In this document: positions 1-8,263 of the stretch, piece by piece
How the letters are laid out: each line of letters opens with the position of its first letter
Numbering within the stretch: position 1 is the stretch's first letter
Assembly (NCBI RefSeq): GCF_005938215.1
Contig: NZ_VCPD01000003.1
Coordinates: 1 to 64,000 of the forward strand
Direction: 5' to 3'
DNA from: Ruegeria sediminis
GTDB lineage: Bacteria > Pseudomonadota > Alphaproteobacteria > Rhodobacterales > Rhodobacteraceae
DNA: 64,000 bases
Notes under the pieces: generated by a model
Database searches by the model: none
What the model saw: only the letters and a program-made list of their open reading frames with translations
Told to the model about the DNA's origin: nothing
Position numbers and translations under genes: made by a program

Positions 1-116
1 TCACCATGCTGCTGTCGCTGGTTCCGGCGTTTCTGGGCCTGATCTTCACCCTGCCGATCCTTGGCCACGCCACATGGCATCTCTATCAGCGGGCTGTGCC
101 ACCGGCGGAGGAGTGA
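1..116 (+). CDS. C-terminal end of a DUF2189-type membrane protein
   Basis: Only the last 37 codons and the TGA stop (114-116) lie in the window. The tail is strongly hydrophobic and ends in GHATWHLYQRAV, which I recognise as the usual ending of DUF2189 integral membrane proteins (function unknown). The hydrophobic stretch just before it reads as a last transmembrane helix. GC-rich codon use matches the core genes at the right of the window, so I take it as the chromosomal flank of the mobile region. The family call rests on a short tail. Confidence 0.6.
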   Translation, partial: TMLLSLVPAFLGLIFTLPILGHATWHLYQRAVPPAEE

Positions 117-177
117 TCCAGCCAGTTTTCACCTTGAACTGCGGCGAGCTTTTTTCGTCCGCAGGGAAGCAAAGTTC

Positions 178-220
178 AATTCGGTACGCCCGAGAGCTTG
201 CTGCTCGGGCGTACCGAATT
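178..220. repeat. Perfect 17-bp inverted repeat (long hairpin)
   Basis: Arms 178-194 and 204-220 are perfectly complementary (arm AATTCGGTACGCCCGAG) around a 9-nt loop. It sits 62 bp after the DUF2189 stop. No T-run follows on either side, so it is not a standard intrinsic terminator, though it could still end the upstream transcript. It lies close to the presumed boundary between chromosome and mobile DNA. Confidence 0.7.
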
Positions 221-269
221 GGGCAATGGCAGCAAACAAGGCGGCTCTGTTGCGCGGTGCAGTCGCTTT

Positions 270-410
270 TCAGATCATGGCGAAGGACAGTTCACAGCCC
301 TCCGTGACGATTTCCAACTCATTTCGGCGTCGAAATTCGTCGGCTATTGCCCGAATTGCTACCCAACGCACATTTGGAGTACGCGCGAGCAACGCGATTG
401 TTTTGCGCAT
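270..410 (-). CDS. Possible 46-residue protein or gene remnant
   Basis: An ATG-initiated minus-strand frame of 46 codons starts MRKTIALLARTPNVRWVAIR and is rich in Arg, Ala and Ile. The composition looks like real protein, but there is no ribosome-binding site and an in-frame TAG lies two bases upstream of the ATG. It may be a short relic inside a decayed stretch. I do not recognise it. It partly overlaps another weak minus-strand frame (359-706), so at most one of them is likely to be a gene over the overlap. Confidence 0.2.
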   Translation of the reverse strand: MRKTIALLARTPNVRWVAIRAIADEFRRRNELEIVTEGCELSFAMI

Positions 411-706
411 CTACATGATATTCGTAGGAAGTTCTGGTAGCGGAGGTCCGTTTTGGACACAAACCCCAAATAGTAACTCTCTGTAAAACAAAGGTTCCGA
501 GATCTTCCCGGAGGAAACGGAAAGCCTAACACGTAGGGCGGCGGGGCTATTGGGCGATTGCCGGGGAAAGTTTCGGGTAACAACGCCTGTCCAAACCCCG
601 CATCCGCCCAGGAGTTGATGGTAGCCACCCAATTGACGGTCTGAAGACCATCGAATTTTCTAAGCCCGATGGCGAAGGGCGGCGGATGCGCCTTCAACCT
701 TTCCAA
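359..706 (-). CDS. Uncertain 115-residue ORF, probably a truncated operon gene
   Basis: The frame starts with an ATG that overlaps the stop of the FtsK-like gene by 13 nt, a spacing typical of a co-transcribed next gene. The first 65 or so residues look like a globular protein (for example TVNWVATINSWADAGFGQ, then a Pro-rich PPPYVLGFPFPPG). After that the composition becomes Arg/Ser/Cys-rich and unconvincing. I read it as the start of a downstream gene of the translocase cassette whose 3' part was lost or frameshifted near 450-500. No family is recognised. Confidence 0.3.
   Translation of the reverse strand: MERLKAHPPPFAIGLRKFDGLQTVNWVATINSWADAGFGQALLPETFPGNRPIAPPPYVLGFPFPPGRSRNLCFTESYYLGFVSKTDLRYQNFLRISCRCAKQSRCSRVLQMCVG
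435..446 (-). repeat. 12-nt match to the tRNA-Met 3' terminus, possible relic att
   Basis: TGGTAGCGGAGG is identical to the last 12 nt (acceptor strand plus CCA) of the tRNA-Met at 39318-39394, in the same orientation as the 46-bp copy at 5735. Identity stops after 12 nt. A 12-mer can match by chance, so this is only suggestive of a decayed outer attachment site. Confidence 0.25.
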
Positions 707-3455
707 GTCGCGATGGCCGCACGACCAAGGGCTTCGAGCTGCCCGGTGGTCGCAAAAGGTACCTGTGCCGTGAAGTAGCTGCCTGTCGGCGGGCGGTCCC
801 CACTCAGACTGGCGGCGAGATGGCCGCGACCCAAGAGCTTTTCGGCGCCAGATTCCTTGAGGGCAATTTCGGATCCGGCCTTTGAAGCCACTTTCAAGCA
901 GAGGCGGTTGTTCAGGTTATCGCGAATACCCACAGGAATCGCATCCTGCGAGGCCCGCTGGGTGATGAGGAAGATGTTCATTCCGCATGCACGTGCCTTC
1001 GAGGCGATTCGCGTCATTTTGGCTTGGATCATTTTCCGGTAATCCTCGGAGTCCACCATCCAATCCGCCATTTCGTCATGGAACACGACGATACGCGCAA
1101 GGCGCTCTGAAGAAGATACCTTCTTGTTGTACTCGGCGATGTTCGGTGTCCGGGCGGCAGAAATGAGCGCATAGCGGCGTTCCATCTCCGTCACCAGGTC
1201 ATCGAGTACGACTTCGGCATCTTCCTGGGTCGCAGTGATCCCCCCGACGAGATGAGGCGCCTCGGAGATCCAGAAGAAGTCAGCTCCAAGTTTTGGATCG
1301 ATAACGTACAACTTGAGGTCTTCGGGGCTATTGAACGCGATGAGTTGCAGCAACAGGTTCTGAATCAGAACACCCTTTCCGTCACGTCGGAGAGCAGCGA
1401 TCTGGCCTTCGAACAGAGTTCCCCGAACAGGTCGGCTTGTGTGCGGATCAACGCGGACGCGTACACCTGTTCCGGCGTCTCCCAAAAGGCAGACAGCGTT
1501 TTTGAAAACGCTTCTCGAAACTGCTCGAGAGCCTGTAGGAGGTCGTCCCGCACGGCATCCGCGATGATGTTGCGATCTACGAAATCGCCAAGCTGTCTCG
1601 GAATGATCTCGAAGATGTCCTCGTCCAGCGGCTTACCGGCAGGATCGGTCGTGCGACCCTTCTCTCCCTGAGCCGCATCAGAGAACGACGACGTGTCGTG
1701 GATCGACATTGGGAGGTGGCGAGATGCGCTTGTGCCGCGCGGCGCGATCTTCTCCCTTGGAACCGCAACCCTGTTCTCAGACATACCGGCAACTAATCCC
1801 TCAATGTCTTCAGGCCAAGCGAGGGCAATGCTGTCTTTGCCGTTCTCGGATGGTCGCCAGAAAACACGAACTCGCTGAAAACGGGATTCCTCGCTGCGAT
1901 CAGCCTTGGCAATTCCCACCTCAAGCTCAATGGCGCGTAGCTCTTTTCGGGTCTGGTCTTCTGCCTGCTTTATTGCGTTCTCATCGAGCCATTTTCCGAA
2001 GCGGAACTCGATTTTGTTCCCCAAGGCCTGTGAAATTAGACGCCCCTCTTGCCGAAAGAGAGTATACGTTCTTCGATCGAGGCTTTCCCAAGTCGACGCT
2101 TTTTCGCAATCCTTGACCGCGACAAAAAACCGAAGGTCATCCCCAATGTCGTGATTTGCCTCCGTGTTCTTCACAAAAACGGCCTGCACGCCATCGAGGA
2201 CTGCCGCGAGAAGATCTTGCTGGTCATTAACCGTTGAAGCGAATAGGTGCCTGCGCCACTCCTCATAAAGACGCTTGTTGGTCCGAATTGCGTCTTCGTT
2301 TTCATCGAAGAACGCTTCCTTCACTTCGTCGCTCTGAGGCTTCGTGGGATCCTTAAAGTCTTCAAGAAAGTCTTTCACGTCCGGTAGGCGCTTATCGTAG
2401 TCGCGCTCAAAATGCTCGAGCGTTTTTTCCGCAAGACTGAGTGCCTTCTTGCGATTTCGAACACCGAAGATCTTCTCGCCATCTTGGCTCCAATCCAACT
2501 GCTCGCACAATTCCGCTTGACAGTCCAACCAGTCGCCTTGACGTAGACGGCTTTGTGCATTCACCAGATCTTCGATCGCATCGAGAAGGTTGGCGCTTGG
2601 GTCATCGAGATGGCTCGCGCCATCTTCGAGCCGGCCCTGGAAGTGTCGAACCCGCTCCATGATGCTGTCAGCGTCCAAGCGCTTGTCATCCGGACTCCGC
2701 AGGTAAGCGATGCCGGCGTACTTGTCCCGCGCGTCCCTGAACATCCTCCTGAAGTCTTCGGCTTTCACCGACTTTCCCGGGGTCTCAGGAGGAATTGAAT
2801 CGAAAGTGCCTCTGGGTAAGGCAAGAACTGGACCCAACTGACGAAGTCGTTCGGTGAACAACCAACCGTCAGGAAAAGCAATAAATCGATCGACGAACTC
2901 AGCAAATTGGTCGAGTTCGTTCGTGGCGCAGGACATATCGAGGCCTCGAATCATCGCCTCAAGCCAGGCGGTTTTACCCCGCGGCAGATCTTCCGCGTTG
3001 ATCCCGACCTTGATCTCGTCGCACCAGTGTCCGATCTCAGATTGCAGTCTCGATCGATCGATCCGCACCAAGTCTCCCAGGCTCGACCCGACCGCATCGC
3101 GCTCCGAATCCGGAACGGCAAGGACCACCACGTCCGCACCGTCGGAGTTCCTGAAGCTGACTGGCGGATCATCCGAAAGGTGGCAGGGTTCGAGATCCGA
3201 CAAAAGGTCTGGATCGATCCTCGGGCTGATTGCCAGCTTAAGTGTCCGGCTATCGAGTGTTGGACGTGTCCTCGACACCCCAGCAAGATGACGAGGCTCG
3301 AGACCTGTCAGGAGAAAAATGGAACGTCCGGACTGCGGTGCCTCGGCATCAACGATTCGCCACACCATCCGTCCGACAAGATTTGCCCGCCGATCCGCGT
3401 CGTCTTCGGCTTGGTGCTCACACCCGTTTTGCGCCACTTGGCTTTGTGAAACCAT
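694..3455 (-). pseudogene. FtsK/SpoIIIE-family DNA translocase, broken by internal deletion and frameshift
   Basis: The gene starts at ATG 3455, 13 bp after the preceding gene. The first frame runs about 700 codons of unrecognised sequence to a stop at 1365. From about 1380 down to 694 a second frame carries a clear FtsK motor domain: GKGVLIQNLLLQL, then YVIDPKLGADFFW, an EMERRY element, Walker B-like FHDEMADWM, and a sensor-like FLITQRASQDAIPVGIRDNL. The two frames meet at about 1375-1390, where only GKG of the expected GxxGSGKG Walker A loop remains. Hence a stretch between the N-terminal region and the P-loop is deleted and the frame is shifted. FtsK motors pump DNA and in accessory regions often belong to transfer or defence systems. 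An active translocase is unlikely here. Confidence 0.7.
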
Positions 3456-3468
3456 CACTGCTGCTTTC

Positions 3469-5067
3469 TCATATTGCGTAAGGGTTCGACACGAAGGCAC
3501 AATCGTCCGACAGTCGGCGTACATATCCCAAACCCGTGAGCCGTTGCTCAAAAAATCTCATGTTTTCTTCGAACGACGACGGATCGAATGTTCGTTTGGC
3601 GAAGGCCCTACCTGCCTCGTTTGGGCCGATGACGATCCGGTACTTTTCGTAGATTTTGTGCAAGAACTTGTCGACCGTGATGGCTTCGCTCCCGGTGTTG
3701 CTCATGACAAGCGCCTCAAGAAATTCGTCTGACCCGTCGAACCAGGTTCCCGCTCGTGGACGGGCCGTGATGAACCCCGCGTTCTTTCCCAAAGGTTCGA
3801 TGAGCGTCGAAATATTGTTCCGTGAACGCGATGTCGCTCGCTTCACAAAAAAGGACAGACAAGCTTCTGGTGACCTACGCGACAACTTTTCCTTGTCGAA
3901 AATGCCTGTGTGGAATGTCTCGTGAATTGCCTCAACGGCAAGCTTGAATCGCAAGTCGGGATCACTGTGGCCCCTTGCCTTGGACCACTTCGTGTTCTTT
4001 TCTATTTTGCCTTGGATGTAAGCCTCGACGGCCTCGTCGATGGTTTCGCGAACACGCTTCAGGTGGCTCGCCGCGCGCTGTCGCATGTCGCCAATCGCTC
4101 CGCCGGACACATCGAGAATGATCGGCTCTGCGCTCGGTCGCCCATCGGCATCGCAAAGTCCGCCGACTTCCGCAGCACGCTCCATGAAGTAGCGCACGAG
4201 ATTCAGCGCCGAAAGGCGGAAAAGTGGCTCAAACTTCTGTGGAGACGGCAACCCGGCCAAACTGAGGACAGTAATCCAGTCGTTGGCCAATCGATCGTAA
4301 GAATGGTGATGACTAAGCGGAAGATACCCTAATGGGGCGTCACCCGTGCGCTCTTCGCTTTCCGGATCAATCTCGGAAAGAAGTCGATCCATCGGATCGC
4401 TTGTTGAGAAGAAATGATCCTGGATCAGCTGCGCGGCTTCTGAGGCGCGGTTGGACCGGCTTAGCATGAGATACATCAGCTCCCCCCCGCGACCGAAGAA
4501 ACGCCGGTCGGAGGAAAAAGAGTTGCCAATGTCCGAAATCAAGAGCTTTGGTCCACGTGGCGCGAGAAAGCGGGACGTCCATCGACGCGACGATAACGCG
4601 TCAATTTCCATGTTCCGAAGGATGTCGATCGCTTGCGCAAGCGACGAGAACCGGCCACGAAATCGCTCGCCAAGGTAGCAGAAGGCATTGTCGACCTTCG
4701 TTCTGCCACGGAAGCCCTTGTTCAGCTCGTTCACAAAACGATCAAGCTTTTCGTCGTCGGTCAGGGTTTCGTTGAGACGGATCTTGTCCAGAGCCGTGTC
4801 TTCAAAGAGAAGGTAGCGAAGCTGTGCTCGCTTGGCGATCGACACAGTGATCGCCTCGCTGCGCGTGGCGTCCACCAATCCATGCGAGAACAGACTTGTG
4901 CCGCTTCTGAGTACGGACCCGCATACGGAAAGCACTTCCAGCACAAGCATGTAGGGCTTTTGCTCTTCGATGAAGCGGTGACCGAAGATCGCCTCTTGGA
5001 CCCACATCTCGGGTTTCTCGCTTGGGCGAGACGCATCTTCGAAAGGTTTGGGCGTGATCTCGTTCAT
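3469..5067 (-). CDS. Uncharacterised 532-residue protein of the translocase cassette
   Basis: The ORF is intact, ATG at 5067, overlapping the stop of the upstream gene by 4 nt (ATGA), and ends 13 bp before the FtsK-like gene, so the three genes form one operon. The protein is soluble, mixed alpha/beta in composition, without signal peptide or membrane segment. It has an RxxLISDIGNSFSSDRRFFG-type segment near residues 175-195, and ends with a short winged-helix-like stretch (LTGLGYVRRLSDDCAFVSNP). I do not recognise a family. Because it is tightly coupled to a DNA translocase on a mobile element, a role in a DNA-targeting or defence complex is a reasonable guess, but only a guess. Confidence 0.75.
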   Translation of the reverse strand: MNEITPKPFEDASRPSEKPEMWVQEAIFGHRFIEEQKPYMLVLEVLSVCGSVLRSGTSLFSHGLVDATRSEAITVSIAKRAQLRYLLFEDTALDKIRLNETLTDDEKLDRFVNELNKGFRGRTKVDNAFCYLGERFRGRFSSLAQAIDILRNMEIDALSSRRWTSRFLAPRGPKLLISDIGNSFSSDRRFFGRGGELMYLMLSRSNRASEAAQLIQDHFFSTSDPMDRLLSEIDPESEERTGDAPLGYLPLSHHHSYDRLANDWITVLSLAGLPSPQKFEPLFRLSALNLVRYFMERAAEVGGLCDADGRPSAEPIILDVSGGAIGDMRQRAASHLKRVRETIDEAVEAYIQGKIEKNTKWSKARGHSDPDLRFKLAVEAIHETFHTGIFDKEKLSRRSPEACLSFFVKRATSRSRNNISTLIEPLGKNAGFITARPRAGTWFDGSDEFLEALVMSNTGSEAITVDKFLHKIYEKYRIVIGPNEAGRAFAKRTFDPSSFEENMRFFEQRLTGLGYVRRLSDDCAFVSNPYAI

Positions 5068-5495
5068 AGAGCTTCCTCCAAGAGATCAATGGGCCTTGCT
5101 GTCAGCTCGGCCCCGGTCGTGTCGACGGCCTTCAGGATCAACGGCGCGCCGGCTTCCAACTCAAGCTTTAGGATCGCGCCTACGGATCGTATCTGGAAGT
5201 TTCTCAGGTCTTGGTAGCACTGGTTCGTGAAGCTCGTCGGTAGGGCACCATGCGAGACGCGAACCAGATACTCAAAAAGCGTCGGCGTGAGATCCAAGGA
5301 GCTGATCGGCTCGCTGTGCCCCCGCACGTGGATCTCAAGGCATGGTGCGCGACCGGGAAAACGAGGCTCCGGAAGAGCCAAGGAATAGAGTTGCCCACGC
5401 CATCGGATTGGATCGAAAGCCAGGAGAGGCTTTTCCGTGCCGAGGTAGACACCACTCGGCTGTGTCAGCCAAAGCGCGTCACGTGTGTCCGTCAA
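5064..5495 (-). CDS. First gene of the translocase cassette, probably a 5'-truncated C-terminal fragment
   Basis: The annotated start is TTG 5495, preceded by a strong AAAGGAGAT at 5506-5514 with 10-nt spacing, giving 143 residues. It ends with ATGA overlap onto the 532-residue gene. The sequence (LPEPRFPGRAPCLEIHVRGH, SLDLTPTLFEYLVRVSHG, a FxNQCYQDLRNF element) looks like the C-terminal end of a larger protein. Upstream, the same frame stays open to about 5550 but collides with a serine-recombinase fragment on the other strand. I therefore favour truncation of its 5' end, with the TTG and Shine-Dalgarno either fortuitous or newly used. No family assigned. Confidence 0.55.
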   Translation of the reverse strand: MTDTRDALWLTQPSGVYLGTEKPLLAFDPIRWRGQLYSLALPEPRFPGRAPCLEIHVRGHSEPISSLDLTPTLFEYLVRVSHGALPTSFTNQCYQDLRNFQIRSVGAILKLELEAGAPLILKAVDTTGAELTARPIDLLEEAL

Positions 5496-5511
5496 TGCGC
5501 ACGAGATCTCC

Positions 5512-5778
5512 TTTGATCCAGCGACCCCAGAACGATACGTGCACGCGATTCAAAGCCTCGTAGCTTCGATGACCGGACCGAAAGAAAAAACCAATACTAA
5601 GGCGCGCGATACGGTGAGAGCACTCGTCTCGGAGATCATCGTTTCTCCCGCAGAAGATGACGGTATTCCAGTCGAAGTCAGAGGACGCATTAGCGCCTTC
5701 GTTTCAAACCCAAGATCTCAGGTGGGGGGTTCGGTGGTAGCGGAGGAGGGACTTGAACCCCCGACACGCGGATTATGA
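5512..5778 (+). pseudogene. C-terminal stub of a large serine recombinase
   Basis: The plus frame reads TPERYVHAIQSL, then ARDTVRALVSEIIVSP and VEVRGRISAFV, the typical end of large serine recombinases of the resolvase superfamily. The catalytic N-terminal and zinc-ribbon regions are missing, since the frame loses similarity at about 5512. The last residues (VVAEEGLEPPTRGL) and the TGA at 5776-5778 are encoded by the tRNA-Met-derived att sequence, which places the former attP inside the recombinase 3' end. It faces head-to-head with another 5'-truncated gene, pointing to one deletion that removed both N-terminal halves. Confidence 0.65.
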
Positions 5779-5780
5779 TT
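5735..5780 (-). repeat. Island attachment site: 46-bp copy of the tRNA-Met 3' half
   Basis: Bases 5735-5780 are identical to 39318-39363. They include the CCA end, the T arm and the anticodon CAT (5775-5777), stopping at the 5' side of the anticodon loop, the usual crossover segment for tRNA-targeting recombinases. There is no 5' half here, so this is not a functional tRNA. It marks the end of the island distal to the tRNA. Confidence 0.9.
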
Positions 5781-5994
5781 ATCCCACAAGTATTTGGACC
5801 GCAGAGAGTGTTACCATTTACGTTGTGGCTACGCGGTTGCATTTGGGCCGCTGCGATGCTGATCTGGATACGCAGGCGAAATGGATGTGTCCTTCCATCC
5901 GTCTGTTCCCTGGTCGCATCGTGTGGACGTGCAAGAACGCTGTTAGACTCAGCTCTTTTGGCGCGAAAAGTTAATTGGGGCCGGGAATCCGAAG

Positions 5995-6019
5995 GTACAA
6001 TCTGCAGTGTGGATTGTAC
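5995..6019. promoter_or_regulatory. Inverted repeat upstream of the secreted beta-propeller operon
   Basis: GTACAATC (5995-6002) and GATTGTAC (6012-6019) form perfect 8-bp arms around 9 nt. The site lies 20 bp before the ATG at 6040 and just upstream of its GAAAGGG ribosome-binding site. It could be an operator or a 5'-leader hairpin. The regulator is unknown; an AraC gene lies just downstream of the operon. Confidence 0.45.
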
Positions 6020-6039
6020 TGAAAGGGTCAATAGATCAA

Positions 6040-7623
6040 ATGAACGCATCGACTTCTGTCCGCATTCTTCTGGCGGTTGCAACTTTCGCCACTTCAAGCG
6101 CGTCGGCCCAGTCGACAACCGGATCGGCCAGCGACCCCAGTAATTCCTCCGCGGCCAATGGACCCTTTCCGGGCGATCTGTCGGCGATGCAGCGCGAATG
6201 GGGCTGTGCACAGGCCCGAGAGACGCCAGGGTATTTCCGCTCCCTGAACGGCGCCGAAGTCAGCGACTCCAAACGCAGCCAGACCTACGAGTGCGCGAGT
6301 TTCCTGGGGTCCATGACCGGAGAAAACGAGGTCTATGCCTGGCACAGCGCCGACGCCTATCAGGGCGTTCTGTTCATGAACAACCGCTATCCGGGAGAGT
6401 TGTATCTCACCGGCGGGAACAACCCGCCAGCGCAGGGGCTTGTGCCGCCGGGGCCGTTCGTGGCCAAAGTGGACGCCACAACCGGAAGAGAGATCTGGCG
6501 CACCGTGCTCGAGAACGGCAACGTCTCGGGCAACTGGGTCGGGGCGGCCAACCTCAACATCCTGCCGGACGGCAACATACCGATCGCCTTTGGCAACAAC
6601 CTCGTCAAGCTGGATGGTGACACGGGCCGCATTCTCCAACATGTCGAACTTCCGGCCGATGCGCCGCCCGAGGGCAGCAATTTCAAGCACCTTACCATCG
6701 CGCCGGACGGCACGATCATCGTCAAGAACCAGACACGTGCAACGCCTTGCACTATTCAAGGGACATTGGCGGCGTTCCAGTGCCCTGGCGGTGCTGCGGC
6801 CTCGCCGGGCTCGACGATCCTGGCCATCGACGCCGAGACGTTCGAGATCTACGATCGCGTGAGCGTGCCCGAGAACGCAGTAACACCGCATACGATCACT
6901 GAACATGACGGCAAGATCGCGATCTATGCGCCAACGATCCTCAAGGTCTACCGGTTCCACTGGGATCCAGAGACCAGGAAACTGTCGCAGGACACGGATT
7001 GGGTGATCGACAATTACCTCGCGGAGGGCCAGACCGCTGGCGACGCGCCGGGGGTTTTGGGCGATTGGGTTGTCATTCAGGTCAATGGGCTGCCGACGGC
7101 CAAGGCGGCTTCGTCCATCGTGGCCATCAGCCAAAGTGACCCCCAAACGGTCACGCGCGCCTATCCGTTCGGCAAGGACATTCCAACTGGAATGAGCTGG
7201 GCACCTCCTAAGGCGGCAATCGACGAAGAGAACAGCATGGTGTTCTCCGCGGATCAGAACATGATGAAGATCGGCGCACTGGACTTCGATCAGGCGACCG
7301 GCGACATGACCGTGGCGTGGACCCTCGACGGCGCCACCACAGCCTTGCAGGCACTCTACGGTCCGGCGGATCAGAGGGTTCTGGGAACCGCAAGAGCCGA
7401 GCCCGGAACAACGCTCGACGCGCTCAATCAGACCTCGAACCCGCCCTATCGCCAGCAGGCGATCTGGCTGGATGCCAAGACGGGTCGGCTGCTCGCCGAG
7501 TCCGACTACTTCGAGCCGATGAACTTCAACACGCTGTTGTCGCCGGGGTACGGCGGGCGTTTTTACTACATGTGGGAGAATGGCTTCATCGTCATGCAGC
7601 CCATGCCGAAACGCGAGAAGTGA
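6040..7623 (+). CDS. Secreted PQQ-like beta-propeller protein
   Basis: I chose ATG 6040 (GAAAGGG 12 nt upstream) because it gives a clean Sec signal peptide: NASTSVRILLAVATFATSSASAQ. The mature 500-odd residues contain repeated blades with motifs such as FVAKVDATTGREIWRT, NNLVKLDGDTGRILQ and TILAIDAETFEIYDR. These are characteristic of PQQ-like / quinoprotein dehydrogenase-like propellers (AxDxxTGxxxW). I see no clear catalytic set or paired-Cys PQQ site, so an enzymatic activity cannot be claimed; it may be a periplasmic binding or assembly protein. It is the first gene of a four-gene plus-strand operon ending with an outer-membrane porin. Confidence 0.75.
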   Translation: MNASTSVRILLAVATFATSSASAQSTTGSASDPSNSSAANGPFPGDLSAMQREWGCAQARETPGYFRSLNGAEVSDSKRSQTYECASFLGSMTGENEVYAWHSADAYQGVLFMNNRYPGELYLTGGNNPPAQGLVPPGPFVAKVDATTGREIWRTVLENGNVSGNWVGAANLNILPDGNIPIAFGNNLVKLDGDTGRILQHVELPADAPPEGSNFKHLTIAPDGTIIVKNQTRATPCTIQGTLAAFQCPGGAAASPGSTILAIDAETFEIYDRVSVPENAVTPHTITEHDGKIAIYAPTILKVYRFHWDPETRKLSQDTDWVIDNYLAEGQTAGDAPGVLGDWVVIQVNGLPTAKAASSIVAISQSDPQTVTRAYPFGKDIPTGMSWAPPKAAIDEENSMVFSADQNMMKIGALDFDQATGDMTVAWTLDGATTALQALYGPADQRVLGTARAEPGTTLDALNQTSNPPYRQQAIWLDAKTGRLLAESDYFEPMNFNTLLSPGYGGRFYYMWENGFIVMQPMPKREK

Positions 7624-7669
7624 CAGGGTCTTGCGCCTTCACGTCCCAGAGATACCGAAAGGACACACC

Positions 7670-8233
7670 ATGAAACACAAGGTCACGTTGTTAATCGGTC
7701 TTGCCGCGATAGCCTTGTCCGCCGCAGTGGCGATCGCAGATGAGAAACACGAAATCAGCCTGCTCTTCGTTCAGACGGCATCCGAAATGGCAGCCGACCG
7801 GGAGAAGTTACAGTTGCGCCTGATCAATGTCGGCAACCAGACGGTCTATTTCTCAGATCGCCCGGAGCGTGTTGCCGGACATATCCACCTCGACAAGTTC
7901 GTGAACGGGTGGAGCAAGGGGGATGACAGTTTCGCGCAGAACCCGCCCAACGCCGCACTGTCGGTCTATGAGCCGGGCGGCGAGGACAATGCGCTTGTCG
8001 TGGTCGAGCTGTTCGAGCCGGTGAAGGACGGCAACGATCTGGTCTACACCTACAAGCTTATCGACGGTGACATGCCCGAGAGCGGCGGCGCCACGTCGTT
8101 GTTCATTGACACGTTTGGTCCTGGCGGCGGGGTTGGCGCCGGGTTTCACGGCGTTGGTGTCGGAGCGCGTGGTCCGGGCGCGGCCGGGTGGGCCGGGGTC
8201 GCGGTGCGGAATTGCGCAGACGGGAACTGCTAG
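7670..8233 (+). CDS. Secreted protein of unknown function, 187 residues
   Basis: ATG 7670 follows a GAAAGGAC ribosome-binding site, 46 bp after the propeller gene. The N-terminus is a signal peptide (LLIGLAAIALSAAVAIA, then DEKHE). The middle holds a FSDRPERVAGHIHLDKFVN motif and a VVVELFEPVKDGNDLVYTYK strand pair, a pattern I associate with small periplasmic hypothetical proteins. The C-terminus is Gly-rich with two closing cysteines (RNCADGNC). Co-expression with the propeller and porin suggests an envelope role; no enzyme motif is visible. Confidence 0.65.
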   Translation: MKHKVTLLIGLAAIALSAAVAIADEKHEISLLFVQTASEMAADREKLQLRLINVGNQTVYFSDRPERVAGHIHLDKFVNGWSKGDDSFAQNPPNAALSVYEPGGEDNALVVVELFEPVKDGNDLVYTYKLIDGDMPESGGATSLFIDTFGPGGGVGAGFHGVGVGARGPGAAGWAGVAVRNCADGNC

Positions 8234-8263
8234 GAAGACCAACAAAACTATGGGAGAAACGTC

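Larger units (their letters stand above)
435..5780. mobile_element. Possible outer, decayed island in tandem with the main one
   Basis: This stretch carries a serine-recombinase stub ending in the tRNA-derived att sequence on its right, a minus-strand cassette with a broken FtsK-like gene, and a 12-nt tRNA-end match on its left. Lower GC and the presence of pseudogenes separate it from the core DNA. The simplest reading is an older element that used the same tRNA-Met target and has since lost its recombinase. The left limit is weakly supported. Confidence 0.3.

Noticed and set aside
61..486. 141-codon plus-strand frame starting inside the DUF2189 tail
   Set aside because: It overlaps the real gene in another frame, crosses a 17-bp hairpin and has no ribosome-binding site or sensible composition.
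5735..5784. tRNA-like sequence that might be a second tRNA-Met
   Set aside because: Only the 3' half is present; D arm and 5' acceptor strand are missing. It is an att duplication, not a gene.
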